A DNA stretch of 64,000 nucleotides from Peptococcaceae bacterium BRH_c4a (GTDB lineage: Bacteria > Bacillota > Desulfotomaculia > Desulfotomaculales > Desulfocucumaceae): contig LADN01000089.1 of the NCBI GenBank assembly GCA_000961585.1, positions 45,184 to 109,183 on the forward strand, read 5' to 3'. The notes below the pieces were generated by a model, which was not told the DNA's origin, did no database searches, and saw only the letters and a program-made list of their open reading frames with translations. The position numbers were made by a program, and so were the translations under genes. Positions 44,583-53,445 of this stretch are shown here, piece after piece (the stretch's first letter is position 1; every line of letters starts with the position of its first letter).

Positions 44583-45691
44583 TATTTATTGCCTCCTTTT
44601 TTAAAAAATGGCAGGGATACAACCCTGGCCTTGCAGTTTTTTCCTCTGATGGAAATCTCCACCCCGTCACCCTCTCTGACCTCCGGGGGTACATAGGCCA
44701 TGGCAAAGCTGCCGCCCAGGGTGGGACAGTGGGTTCCCGAGGTTACCCTGCCCTGCCGGCGGCCTTCAATAATTACCGGGTAACCGGCCCTGGGAATACC
44801 CCTCTCCTCCATGGACAGTCCCGCCAGCCTTCGGGACAGCCCCTGCCGTGACTGATCCCTAAGCGCCTGTATACCGTTGAAAAAATCCTTCCGGAGCCTG
44901 ACGAAACGGCCCAGCCCGGCCTCCAGAGGCGTTATGTCCTCATCTAATTCGTGCCCGTACAGGGGAAGGGCTGCCTCAAATCTTAAAGTGTCCCTGGCCC
45001 CCAGTCCCACCGGCATGATTCCGTGTATGCCGCCTTCCTCCATAATGGCCTGCCACACCCGGGCGGCATGGTCTGGGTCAATGTACAGCTCGAAGCCGTC
45101 CTCACCGGTGTAGCCGGTTCTGGAAACCAGGCATCTCTTTCCGGCCACCTCGCCGTTTAAAAACCGGTAATATTTCAGTGCTTCCGGGTCAAACCCGGCC
45201 AGGGGCCTCAGCACATCCAGCGCCCGGGGGCCCTGGAGAGCCAGCAGGGCGGTTTCCCCGGACACGTCGGTTATATCAGCATCCCCCCGATTATGTTCCC
45301 TTACCCATGCCAAGTCCTTTGCGGCATTGGCGGCATTCACCACCAGCATGTAACTATCGGCCAAAAGGCGGTATACCAGTATGTCGTCCACCACGCCCCC
45401 GGCATTATTGCACATGGGGCTGTATAGCACCCGTCCGTCGTCCATTGGAGCTATGTCGTTGGTAATTAGTTGCTGCACCAGTCTTTGGGCCCCCGGCCCG
45501 CTGACTGTTATTTCACCCATGTGCGAAACGTCAAATAATCCTACCCTCTCCCGGACACAGCGGTGTTCCTCCAGAATGTCCCGGTACTGCACCGGCATGA
45601 GCCACCCCCCGAAATCGATCATCTTAGCCCCTGCCGCCAGGTGCAGCTGGTACAGCGGAGTTTTTTTAATGTTTTCTTCCACGGCAATCAC
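44582..45691 (-). CDS. gcvT: Glycine cleavage system T protein (aminomethyltransferase)
   Basis: 369 residues. LYQLHLAAGAKMIDFGGWLM and FDVSHMGEI at the N-terminus, SRTGYTGEDGFELY in the middle and RVTSGTHCPTLGGSFAMAYV near the end identify the enzyme, which releases ammonia and forms 5,10-methylene-THF. First gene of the gcvT-H-PA-PB-lplM-ald operon. No glycine riboswitch was recognised in front; the element copy 3 begins about 10 bases upstream of the start codon. Confidence 0.96.
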   Translation of the reverse strand: MIAVEENIKKTPLYQLHLAAGAKMIDFGGWLMPVQYRDILEEHRCVRERVGLFDVSHMGEITVSGPGAQRLVQQLITNDIAPMDDGRVLYSPMCNNAGGVVDDILVYRLLADSYMLVVNAANAAKDLAWVREHNRGDADITDVSGETALLALQGPRALDVLRPLAGFDPEALKYYRFLNGEVAGKRCLVSRTGYTGEDGFELYIDPDHAARVWQAIMEEGGIHGIMPVGLGARDTLRFEAALPLYGHELDEDITPLEAGLGRFVRLRKDFFNGIQALRDQSRQGLSRRLAGLSMEERGIPRAGYPVIIEGRRQGRVTSGTHCPTLGGSFAMAYVPPEVREGDGVEISIRGKNCKARVVSLPFFKKGGNK

Positions 45692-45701
45692 CCCCTATTC
45701 C

Positions 45702-46163
45702 TTTTTTTATCGCTTAGGAAAGTATATGACGCATTAAAGCATTAAAGCGCTGAAGCACCAAAGCATTTTTATGCAAGCCCAGAGTTTTTCCGGGGTCGCT
45801 ATTGGGTCACTCTGTGGCCGGTGGAGGGGTTTGAGTCCGATCTGCTTATCCTCCGGCTGAACTGGCTCTATGCTCGTCGCCTAACGGACTGCCGACCGCC
45901 TCCAACGCCGCGTCCATGCGTCGATTCCGGCTACCAGCTGCGTCCTGCAGCCGGTTCGGCAGTCCGTACGGCTCTGTCGCTAAGAGCCAGATAACAGCCT
46001 CCGGAACATCCGCCTGGACTAAAACCCCTCCCCCTCACTGCATGTCGCTGTGGGGTCTCTTGAGGGTCGCTTTTAAGGCAGGCTGTCACTATTCTGGCTC
46101 CTGGCTTCTGGCTTCTGAATTCCGCCGTCTGCAAGACGGCAACGCCCGTCAGGGCGTTTTTTT
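45702..46163 (+). repeat. Long structured repeat element, copy 3 (divergent, with compensatory changes)
   Basis: About 460 bases, oriented with the terminator (ACGCCC-GTC-AGGGCGT plus seven Ts) at 46163. It differs from copies 1 and 2 at many positions yet keeps the hairpins. Where copies 1/2 pair CTGTCTCT with AGAGACAG, this copy has CTGGCTCT with AGAGCCAG; GGAATGCCGA/TCGGCATTCC became GGACTGCCGA/TCGGCAGTCC; GAGTGATTT/AAATCGCTC became GAGGGGTTT/AAACCCCTC. It occupies the gap between gcvT and the GH18 gene, so the gcv operon promoter must lie within or overlap the element. Confidence 0.85.
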
Positions 46164-46226
46164 ATGGAATAAATCGCCCGCTCATGCTTCATTAGTTTTA
46201 ATGATTTCCAGCCTGCCGTAAAAGTA

Positions 46227-47927
46227 TCAGTTTTTAACTCTAAGGATAAGAGCCTCCCATAAGGAGTCATTCTCCCAACCCAGCGGAAACAGCACATACC
46301 CGCCGAGATTGTATTTTTTTAACAGTTGGAACTCTGTTTTATACGAATCAAAATCTTGATGATAAACGGTACTCAGGTTCCCTGCCGCATCATAGTACGT
46401 CGCATACGCCGCATTGCCGGAATCCCGGTGGGCTTTGGCACTCCCGCCGGCAATCATCTGATCCACTTCCCATGTGGTAAATTGCTTTACTTTCGCGTCA
46501 TTCCATACCCAACTGTGACTACCCACACCAAGCAGAAGTTTATTCCGGGGAACAGAGGTCAGACTAAATTTCAGATTCTTTTCCACAAAAGGAACGGTAT
46601 AGTTGGGGCCTTGTTTGGCGCCGTATGCATTGCTTTCGTCATAGGTCATAAGAAACACATAGTCGGCATACTGTCCCAGTTTATCGTAGTCGTAATACAA
46701 AAAATCAACTATGTCATTGGTTTTTGGCAATACCGAAACCACGGTAATCCAGCCCCTTTTTTTCATCTCCTGGTATACCCTGGCCACAAACTGCGTAAAA
46801 AGATCTCTGTCTGCGTTGTATAAATTCTCAAAATCAATATTTACCCCTGAATCCCCATTCGTTTTAATTTCCTCCACCAACCATTCAATTAGTTTTTGTT
46901 GCAGGCCGGTATCGGACAGCAAGCGGTGGGCAAAATCAGGTTCAAACCTGCTCAAACTGTGGTTTTGCAGCACCAGTAAGGTTTTAACGCCATTTTTATG
47001 GGCTATATCCACCGTGCTTTCAAAAAGCCTGTCACCCCATGTTTTGTCTACGTTGAAAACTCTCCCGTCAGCCTTCATGGCATAGCTCATCATGTTTAGG
47101 AATTGTATATGGGAGTTTTTTTCACTCAAATCTTTCAGCATTCGTCTGTCAATCTCTTTTCCGCTTTTCCCCTGCCCTCTCTGAAAAAAGCCCATACCAA
47201 CCGGCTGGACAGTCTGCTGCGGGGGTACAGAAGGATAATAGGTACGCACCGATCCTTTGGTTTCTATTACTTTTTTGGCGTTTTGCAGCATGACGGCGTA
47301 TTGAGCCCTTGAGATGGTCATGCCCGGCTCAAAACTATCGTTTCCCATGCCGGCGGCAATTCCCAGATCAACCGCTGTATGTACCATCATCCGCAGGTCT
47401 GCGGGGATTTTTCCCAGGTCGCTGAAAGGAACCCTGTTGGCCACATGCCAACTCCATTGCCCGTAGCCAAGGGCATAGGAGAGAAAGCCTGCCACCCAGG
47501 CCCTTGGGGCTGGGGCTGAATACTGGTCAGGTTTATTTATTGGAGAGTAATTACCGTACTCTCTCAGCAGATTGTTTTGCAAAGCCAGCCGCACGTACCC
47601 CTGGGCCCAGGAAGAAACATTATCGAGGGGCGGCATGGTTTCTGCCAGTTGTTTTGCCTGGTCCTGGAGCCAGAATACATTGAAGGTGCCGACAATCACC
47701 TGCTCGAAGGTTACGGGATCGTTGGGGGCAAAACGCCCGTCGGGATATCCATTTAATATTTTCTGTTCGGTTAACGCAAGGACCGACGAATGCGCCCAGG
47801 AAGGTATTTGGCCGTCATCACTGAAGCCTCGCCCGGCAAAGGCGCGTGGGGGCAGGGATGAAATAAGGGTCATGGCCGCAAGAATGACTAAAAATAATTT
47901 TTTTATTTTTAGTTTTAAAGTGTTCAA
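46227..47927 (-). CDS. SLH-domain glycoside hydrolase family 18 protein (secreted)
   Basis: 566 residues from a TTG at 47927, seven bases after AAGGAGAG. Signal peptide KKLFLVILAAMTLISSLPPR with cleavage after AFA. Three S-layer-homology units follow (WAHSSVLALTEQKILNGYPD, a degenerate second, AVDLGIAAGMGNDSFEPGM), to about residue 250. The GH18 barrel has VNIDFENL, the DxxDxDxE-type catalytic strand with Asn at the first position, and VFLMTYDESNAYG. It resembles YaaH-type cortex or peptidoglycan-acting glycosidases. Probably anchored to the wall; a role in spore or wall remodelling is inferred. Confidence 0.9.
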   Translation of the reverse strand: MNTLKLKIKKLFLVILAAMTLISSLPPRAFAGRGFSDDGQIPSWAHSSVLALTEQKILNGYPDGRFAPNDPVTFEQVIVGTFNVFWLQDQAKQLAETMPPLDNVSSWAQGYVRLALQNNLLREYGNYSPINKPDQYSAPAPRAWVAGFLSYALGYGQWSWHVANRVPFSDLGKIPADLRMMVHTAVDLGIAAGMGNDSFEPGMTISRAQYAVMLQNAKKVIETKGSVRTYYPSVPPQQTVQPVGMGFFQRGQGKSGKEIDRRMLKDLSEKNSHIQFLNMMSYAMKADGRVFNVDKTWGDRLFESTVDIAHKNGVKTLLVLQNHSLSRFEPDFAHRLLSDTGLQQKLIEWLVEEIKTNGDSGVNIDFENLYNADRDLFTQFVARVYQEMKKRGWITVVSVLPKTNDIVDFLYYDYDKLGQYADYVFLMTYDESNAYGAKQGPNYTVPFVEKNLKFSLTSVPRNKLLLGVGSHSWVWNDAKVKQFTTWEVDQMIAGGSAKAHRDSGNAAYATYYDAAGNLSTVYHQDFDSYKTEFQLLKKYNLGGYVLFPLGWENDSLWEALILRVKN

Positions 47928-48107
47928 TACAGTTCTCTCCTTATTCTTTTTATAACCCCGGATAGATACCGACATATTCTTAGCAGGCTCTTTTAGCTTA
48001 AGCCAATGCTCCGCCGTTGAATAAATGCTCCCCGGGTGTATTATAATATAATGATTTTACTCTATATTTTGAAGGCGACCCGGGTGCCTGAGGAGGTGTT
48101 CCTTTAG

Positions 48108-48281
48108 ATGATGGGATACGGTAACGTTGGTATGATGGGGTTTTTGTGGCCGTTAATGATGTTGGGGATGGCAGCCATTTACGTTATTCTTCTGCTGGCC
48201 CTGTGGAGGATAATGAGGGCGCACGAAAATCTGGCGGAGGCTGTAAAGGATCTGGCGGACAGGTTTAAGCCCGGTCCCTGA
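48108..48281 (+). CDS. Small single-pass membrane protein
   Basis: 57 residues starting MMGYGNVGMMGFLWPLMMLG, with one membrane helix (about residues 10-33, AAIYVILLLALW) and a short basic, amphipathic tail (IMRAHENLAEAVKDLADRF). AGGAGGTG lies 11 bases upstream and a TATAATATAAT stretch near 48045 could be the -10 region. No homolog recognised; similar short proteins with Met/Gly-rich fronts exist beside metal or heme transport genes. Shorter than usual ORF cut-offs. Confidence 0.6.
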   Translation: MMGYGNVGMMGFLWPLMMLGMAAIYVILLLALWRIMRAHENLAEAVKDLADRFKPGP

Positions 48282-48332
48282 GACCGCTGAGATTAATGCT
48301 GCGATGGAGTTTAGCGGTTCAATACAAAATCT

Positions 48333-49811
48333 TCAGGCAAGTCCGTACTGGGACCGGATAAAGGGGGCCAGGTCCATTATCCTGGGCTTGGAAGCGCCAA
48401 AGGGTTCCCCGGCCACAAAAAGCGGCACCAGGGCGTCCTCCCGGTGTATTGAGCCGTGGCTTCCGCAACCGGGGTGCTCCGGTCCGTGGTCACCGCTGAA
48501 TTCAAACCCCACCTTGGCTGTCACCACCAGATCACCCGCATTTTCACAGTTCAGGGCGTTGGCGAACTGGGCCAGGGCATCGGGATATTGGTTAAAAACT
48601 ATAGTATGCCCGTGGATGCCGGCGCCAGCCGCCCGGGGGTCCCCCTCCAGGGACCAGCCGTTTCCGTAGTCGTCCCACAGATCCCTTCCAGGCCTGTAAG
48701 AAAGCATTCTCCCGCCGGCCTGCATTAGCCTGAACCATTCCCCGTCCTTCCATGCTATCTGGTCCACCCCGCGCACACTTTGGAGCCTGTTTGTCACGGC
48801 TGACTGCAGCCTCTCCCTATCTCTGAGAATGTATATGTGAGCCATCCTCTCATTGAGGCAGACAGCTATTTCGCTGTCGGGACGGTCTTCCTTTCCTATG
48901 TCCAGCTGGGGGAAGATCCCCAGTTCCCTGGAAAGACGGACTATGTGGGACCTGTCGTCCACCCTGCTCTGGGAGTGATCCCCTACGATGATTATTGTGT
49001 TCTTTTTGATGGCTTCATCCCAACTGGGAAAAGCCCCCAGTATTTTACCAACCTGCCGGTCCGCCCTTTGCAGCGAATCCTCGCTGCAGTACGGGTCATG
49101 CCGGTGAGAATAGCCGTCGGTGTCCGGCAGATAAATAGTCAGCAGGTCGGGCTGCCGCCCCCTGCGGATAATCCACCTGCCCACGGTGCCGGAATACTCG
49201 TCATTTACTCCGAATTTCCTGAGATAGTGGGGAACGGCCAGTATTTTGCTCCACTGGGATGACTCGGGAGGGCAGAACTGGCCCAGGAAAAGGTTTCCCG
49301 GACCCATGAGCTTGCCCGAAAGCCCGAAGGTGGAACACAACTGCATGATAAATGGTATCCTGGCCCGGTGGGACCGGCTGGATCTGAATATAAAGGGGTT
49401 CACCGCCCCGGTGGTAAAGCCGGCCTCCTCCATGGACTCGTACAGTGTCTTCACTTTTTTGCTGAGCTGTATGTGGTTCAGATTGAACAGCAGATCCTGT
49501 ATTACTCTCTTTACCCCCATTTTCCACACAGCCAGAGGGCTGATGCCGTAATTTACAATGCGCTTCTCCCGGCGGTTGAACCAGACGAAACCCGGCACCT
49601 GGTGATCCGACGGGGATGTTCCGGTGGCGATGGTGCTGGCGCAGGTGGGGGTCATGGTGGGGAATACCGAGACACAGCGGTCTGTGAAATAGCCCCTTTT
49701 TTTAAGAAACTCCATTGCCGGAACCATCTTTCTGTCCAGTGCCCTCCTGAGGGCAGTGGGATTGAAGGAATCAACAATAAACAGGATGGTCTTTCTTCTT
49801 CGCGCTTCCAT
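48333..49811 (-). CDS. Alkaline phosphatase superfamily phosphodiesterase / nucleotide pyrophosphatase-like protein
   Basis: 492 residues. Metal-site features: FIVDSFNPTALR at the N-terminus, nucleophile Thr in FPTMTPTCASTIATGT, YLPDTDGYSHRHDP, IVGDHSQS and GDHGPEHPG with GSHGS near the C-terminus. No signal peptide, so probably cytoplasmic. Family members hydrolyse phosphodiesters or remove phosphate groups; the substrate is unknown. It precedes pyrE by 24 bases on the same strand, order: pyrE then this gene, perhaps co-transcribed. Confidence 0.85.
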   Translation of the reverse strand: MEARRRKTILFIVDSFNPTALRRALDRKMVPAMEFLKKRGYFTDRCVSVFPTMTPTCASTIATGTSPSDHQVPGFVWFNRREKRIVNYGISPLAVWKMGVKRVIQDLLFNLNHIQLSKKVKTLYESMEEAGFTTGAVNPFIFRSSRSHRARIPFIMQLCSTFGLSGKLMGPGNLFLGQFCPPESSQWSKILAVPHYLRKFGVNDEYSGTVGRWIIRRGRQPDLLTIYLPDTDGYSHRHDPYCSEDSLQRADRQVGKILGAFPSWDEAIKKNTIIIVGDHSQSRVDDRSHIVRLSRELGIFPQLDIGKEDRPDSEIAVCLNERMAHIYILRDRERLQSAVTNRLQSVRGVDQIAWKDGEWFRLMQAGGRMLSYRPGRDLWDDYGNGWSLEGDPRAAGAGIHGHTIVFNQYPDALAQFANALNCENAGDLVVTAKVGFEFSGDHGPEHPGCGSHGSIHREDALVPLFVAGEPFGASKPRIMDLAPFIRSQYGLA

Positions 49812-49835
49812 TATTTTCCCCTGTACTCTCTAAAG

Positions 49836-50411
49836 TCAAATTTTCCTGCTGCCCGGTTTGATAAAAGGGATCCCCTGCATGCAAAGGGGGCATCGATCAG
49901 GGCTGTACGACACCGCCGGTATCTCCATCAGGCTTTCGGTGCGCACTCCCAGGCCGGCCCCGCCGCCACTGCGGTCCACCAGCACCCCGGCGCCCACCAC
50001 TGTGCCTCCCAGTTCTCTTATTAACTGAATGACCTCCTTTACCGATCCGCCGGTGGTAACCACGTCTTCCACCACCAGCACCCTTTCACCCGGTGATATC
50101 GTAAAACCCCGCCTCAGGGCCATTTTACCATTTTCCCTTTCGGTAAAAAGACTCCTTACCTCCAGGGCCGAGGCCGCCTCGTAAGCCATCACTATTCCGC
50201 CCATGGCCGGCCCCACCACGGTCTCAACCCCCTCGGAGGCAAACCTTGCGGCCAGTTCCCTGCATAGGGCCCGGCAGTGCCGGGGATGTTGAAGCACCAT
50301 GGCGCACTGAAAATATTTGTCGCTATGCCTGCCGGAGGTAAGAAGAAAGTGCCCGGAAAGCATGGCGCCGGTTTTTTCGAAAATGTCAATTACAGCGTCT
50401 CTGTGCATCAA
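49836..50411 (-). CDS. pyrE: Orotate phosphoribosyltransferase
   Basis: 191 residues. The PRPP-binding motif VLVVEDVVTTGGSVKEVI and the N-terminal FLLTSGRHSDKYFQCA are diagnostic. It converts orotate plus PRPP to OMP. It carries a C-terminal CPLCMQGIPFIKPGSR tail with two cysteines, a variation found in the subgroup of clostridia and archaea. Separated from pyrF by the spore protein gene on the other strand. Confidence 0.95.
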   Translation of the reverse strand: MMHRDAVIDIFEKTGAMLSGHFLLTSGRHSDKYFQCAMVLQHPRHCRALCRELAARFASEGVETVVGPAMGGIVMAYEAASALEVRSLFTERENGKMALRRGFTISPGERVLVVEDVVTTGGSVKEVIQLIRELGGTVVGAGVLVDRSGGGAGLGVRTESLMEIPAVSYSPDRCPLCMQGIPFIKPGSRKI

Positions 50412-50553
50412 CTATATTCACTCCCCACCCATCTTTATATATACCACGTCTGAATTCTGGTCCCAGGTATGCAGGTTTAATATAATATATTTCTATCCAT
50501 TTCATGCAATTCCTGCTCTTCCCCCAATTAACTGAGCTGGTATGACATTCCTT

Positions 50554-50583
50554 GCATTTTGTGTTTTCACAGGTGGAATACTA
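50554..50583 (+). promoter_or_regulatory. Sigma-G-like promoter for the spore protein gene
   Basis: GCATT at 50554-50558 (sigma-G -35 GMATR), an 18-base spacer, then AATACTA at 50577-50583 (consensus CATNMTA, one mismatch). It lies ~65 bases ahead of the SASP start, which fits forespore expression. Confidence 0.55.
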
Positions 50584-50647
50584 TGAACGTCCCAACAACT
50601 GAATAGGGATCGCACCGATGGCTGCCCTCACGAAGGGAGTTGGGTAA

Positions 50648-50821
50648 ATGGCCCGAAACCGAAGCATAATGTCAGACAGGCTGAAGTTTGAGCTGGCCCA
50701 GGAACTTGGTGTTGCAGACGAGGTGGCCCGTGACGGAGACTTTGGTTCGGTATCTTCGAGAAACTGTGGCAACCTTGTAAGGCTTGCCATAGAACGGGCG
50801 GAAAGATCACTGGTCTATTAG
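50648..50821 (+). CDS. Alpha/beta-type small acid-soluble spore protein
   Basis: 57 residues, below usual ORF cut-offs. The conserved segments MSDRLKFELAQELGVADEVA and DFGSVSSRNCGNLVRLAIER identify the family; ELG is the GPR protease recognition site (E-L/I/F-A/G). These proteins coat spore DNA and protect it from UV and heat. AAGGGAG lies seven bases upstream of ATG. The protein is direct evidence that the host is a spore former. It is inserted between pyrF and pyrE, reading the other way. Confidence 0.93.
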   Translation: MARNRSIMSDRLKFELAQELGVADEVARDGDFGSVSSRNCGNLVRLAIERAERSLVY

Positions 50822-50845
50822 GGCAGCGCGGAATAAAGGGATGTG

Positions 50846-51577
50846 TCAAATGACACATCCCTTTATTTGTCCAAGTATTTTTGAGGCCGCTTGCAGGGGG
50901 TCGGCAGAGGCCGTGATGGGCCTCCCCACCACCACATAGGTGGCCCCGGCTAGGACCGCACCGGAAGGGGTCATAACCCTTTTCTGATCGCCGGTGTCGG
51001 CGCCCGCCGGCCTTACCCCCGGAGTAATAATCACAAAATTCTCTCCGCAGGCTTTTCTTATTGGCCCAACCTCCTTGGGGGAGGCCACCACGCCGTCCAG
51101 CCCGCAGTCTTTGACCATGGTGGCCAGGCGCACCACCTGTTCCTCCACATTCCCCCCGATGCCAAGTCTGTTCATTATTTCCCGGTTTATACTGGTAAGT
51201 ATGGTAACGGCAATCACCAGGGGGGGGCTGATTGCCAGTCTATGCGCTTCCTCACGCACGGCCAGCGCGGCCTCTCTCATCATTTCCGGCCCACCAAAGG
51301 CGTGTACATTTATTATATCCGGACGGATTGCTGTCAGTACCCTGGAGGCCCGGGCCACGGTATTTGGTATGTCATGAAGCTTCAGGTCCAGGAAAACGCT
51401 GCAGCCGCGGTCCTTTATGTCTTCAACCACCTTGCTTCCGGCACTGTAGAAAAGCTCCATGCCCACCTTGAACATTCCGGCGGTGTCTTTCAGAATATCC
51501 ACCAGTTCCAGCGCCCTGCCCGGATCGTTCACATCCAGGGCCACAATCAGCCTGTTGTAATCATTCATCACCGGCAC
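50846..51577 (-). CDS. pyrF: Orotidine-5'-phosphate decarboxylase
   Basis: 243 residues, group 1 enzyme. The catalytic Lys/Asp array is in FLDLKLHDIPNTV; LIVALDVNDPGRALELVD and IITPGVRPAGADTGDQKR are also typical. It decarboxylates OMP to UMP, the last step of the pathway. It follows pyrD with a 51-base gap that contains a CCTATTACC word tract. Confidence 0.96.
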   Translation of the reverse strand: MPVMNDYNRLIVALDVNDPGRALELVDILKDTAGMFKVGMELFYSAGSKVVEDIKDRGCSVFLDLKLHDIPNTVARASRVLTAIRPDIINVHAFGGPEMMREAALAVREEAHRLAISPPLVIAVTILTSINREIMNRLGIGGNVEEQVVRLATMVKDCGLDGVVASPKEVGPIRKACGENFVIITPGVRPAGADTGDQKRVMTPSGAVLAGATYVVVGRPITASADPLQAASKILGQIKGCVI

Positions 51578-51607
51578 TCCTACTCCTAGAAAAATATGGT
51601 TGTTCGC

Positions 51608-51640
51608 TTACCTATTACCTATCACCCATCACCTATGTGC
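51608..51640. repeat. Short ACCTATTACC word tract between pyrD and pyrF
   Basis: CTTACCTATTACCTATCACC then CATCACCTATG; four near-identical ACCTAT-type words. Same family as the tracts at 4191 and 9251. Confidence 0.5.
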
Positions 51641-52537
51641 CGCACCCACCAGATCATTTATGTCCAAGATATTGTTTTCTTCCATATAGTCCTCTATCCC
51701 CTTCAGCACATCGATGGTGGCTGCGGGGTTGATAAAGTTGGCGGTGCCTACAGCCACGGCGCCGGCGCCGGCCATGATGAACTGCAGGGCGTCCTCCCCG
51801 CTGGCTATGCCGCCCATTCCCAAAATGGGGATTTTTACCGCCCTGAATACTTGCCATACAGCTCTGAGGGCCACCGGCTTCACCGCCGGGCCCGACAGTC
51901 CTCCCATGATATTACCCAGCACAGGCCTTTTGCTCCTGATGTCAATGGCCATTCCCAGCAGTGTGTTGATCAGGGACAGGGCATCGGCCCCGGCCTGGGC
52001 CACGCTCTCGGCCACAGCCGCAATGCTGGTGACGTTGGGGGAAAGCTTGGCGATAACCGGCAGGCTGGTGGAAGCCCTGACACCCCGGATAACCTCGGCA
52101 GCGGAGTCAGGGTCGCTGCCGAACAGCATGCCCCCCTTTTTAACATTGGGACAGGAAATATTTACTTCCAACCCGGCCACTCCAACCTGCCGATCCAGCC
52201 TTTGGGCCAGCCTGGCGTAGTCCTCCACGGTATCCCCCGCTATGTTCACTATCACCGGAACGTCAAACTGCCGGAGAAACGGCAGGTATTGCTCCACCAC
52301 GGCCTCAACCCCTGGATTCTCCAGTCCGATGGCATTCAGCAGGCCGGCCGGAGTTTCAGCAATCCTGGGGGCCGGATTGCCGAGCCTGGGCAGCAGGGTT
52401 GTGCCCTTGATGACCACCGCCCCCAGCCGGTTCAGGTCCACAAAGCCCGAGTATTCCCTCCCCAATCCGAAGGTTCCCGAGGCAGTGGCCACCGGGTTTT
52501 TCATTTTTATTCCGCCGATGTTTACCTGTAAATTCAT
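51629..52537 (-). CDS. pyrD: Dihydroorotate dehydrogenase B, catalytic subunit
   Basis: 302 residues, class 1B. FMN and substrate motifs [34 protein letters not shown] with the catalytic Cys, IAKLSPNVT and [19 protein letters not shown]. It works with the PyrK subunit, encoded just upstream, to oxidise dihydroorotate with NAD. The last residues run into the adjoining word tract. Confidence 0.96.
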   Translation of the reverse strand: MNLQVNIGGIKMKNPVATASGTFGLGREYSGFVDLNRLGAVVIKGTTLLPRLGNPAPRIAETPAGLLNAIGLENPGVEAVVEQYLPFLRQFDVPVIVNIAGDTVEDYARLAQRLDRQVGVAGLEVNISCPNVKKGGMLFGSDPDSAAEVIRGVRASTSLPVIAKLSPNVTSIAAVAESVAQAGADALSLINTLLGMAIDIRSKRPVLGNIMGGLSGPAVKPVALRAVWQVFRAVKIPILGMGGIASGEDALQFIMAGAGAVAVGTANFINPAATIDVLKGIEDYMEENNILDINDLVGAAHR

Positions 52538-52563
52538 ATTCTGACTCCTGAATTCCGGACTCT

Positions 52564-53355
52564 CTAAAAAAATAAATCCTGAATACTAAAAACCGGGCCA
52601 TCTTTACATACATGGGCATATCTGAATTCTTCCCCGGCGCCCTCCCTCACCTTGCACACACAGGAGAGGCAGGCCCCTACGCCGCAGCCCATTCTTTCCT
52701 CCACCGACACCTCGGCCCTGATATCCGGCCCTAGCGCCCGGGAAAGGCTTTTCAGCATGGGCGGCGGGCCACAGGCGTATATTCTGTCCACTTTTGATCC
52801 ATTTGTATCTATGTATAAATCAATGACACTGCCCTTGAACCCCACGGTGCCGTCGTCGGTGGCGGTATACGGAGAAAAACCCAGGGCTGCGGTCTGTGAG
52901 GCCAAAAGAAGCTCCCCGGTGGCCGCCCCCAGAAAAACCGCCACATTTTCTAAACGGCCTGAGTATATTGCCTTGATCTCACTCAGCAGGAAAAAAAGAG
53001 GCGCCGCCCCTATGCCGCCGCCGATGACGGCCACACTCCGGCCCGGCGAGGGGAGTGTATAGCCCTTTCCCAGGGGGCCCATGACATCAAGCCGGTCTCC
53101 GGGCCTCATTCCGGCCAGCAGTGCCGTGCCTCTCCCGGCTGCCCTGTAAAGTATGTAGACCCGTCCCCTTTCCCTATCGGCGCAATAAATGGAAAGGGGC
53201 CTGCGCAGCAGGGGGTCCAGTGTCCGGGAGCAGCGCACGTGCAGGAACTGCCCGGGAGAGGCGGCCCGGGCAATATCCGGCGAATCCAGGCACAAAAGCC
53301 AATGCCCCGGCATAACCTCATCATTTTTTATAATGGCCGTATTTTTGTTATACAC
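52564..53355 (-). CDS. pyrK: Dihydroorotate dehydrogenase B electron-transfer subunit
   Basis: About 263 residues. FAD-binding [12 protein letters not shown] region, NAD site [18 protein letters not shown], and a C-terminal [2Fe-2S] set [13 protein letters not shown] with a further Cys in [10 protein letters not shown]. It passes electrons from PyrD to NAD+. I choose a GTG at 53355 behind GGGGA; an ATG at 53379 would add eight residues (MWRGMWGQ). An inverted-word remnant (TTCTGACTCCTGAATTC) separates it from pyrD. Confidence 0.93.
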   Translation of the reverse strand: MYNKNTAIIKNDEVMPGHWLLCLDSPDIARAASPGQFLHVRCSRTLDPLLRRPLSIYCADRERGRVYILYRAAGRGTALLAGMRPGDRLDVMGPLGKGYTLPSPGRSVAVIGGGIGAAPLFFLLSEIKAIYSGRLENVAVFLGAATGELLLASQTAALGFSPYTATDDGTVGFKGSVIDLYIDTNGSKVDRIYACGPPPMLKSLSRALGPDIRAEVSVEERMGCGVGACLSCVCKVREGAGEEFRYAHVCKDGPVFSIQDLFF

Positions 53356-53445
53356 CTGTCCCCACATCCCCCGCCACATGATAAAATAAGAAAAGGAAGC
53401 TTCAGCCGTTTATTTTGAAAATATTGTTCCAGGAGGTAATTCTTT

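Noticed and set aside
45692..46226. Glycine riboswitch before gcvT
   Set aside because: Only ten bases separate the start codon from repeat copy 3 and no tandem aptamer pattern was recognised.
51596..52531. 311-codon plus-strand frame opposite pyrD
   Set aside because: Complete antisense overlap with pyrD, low-complexity His/Gln/Gly-rich translation, no domain.
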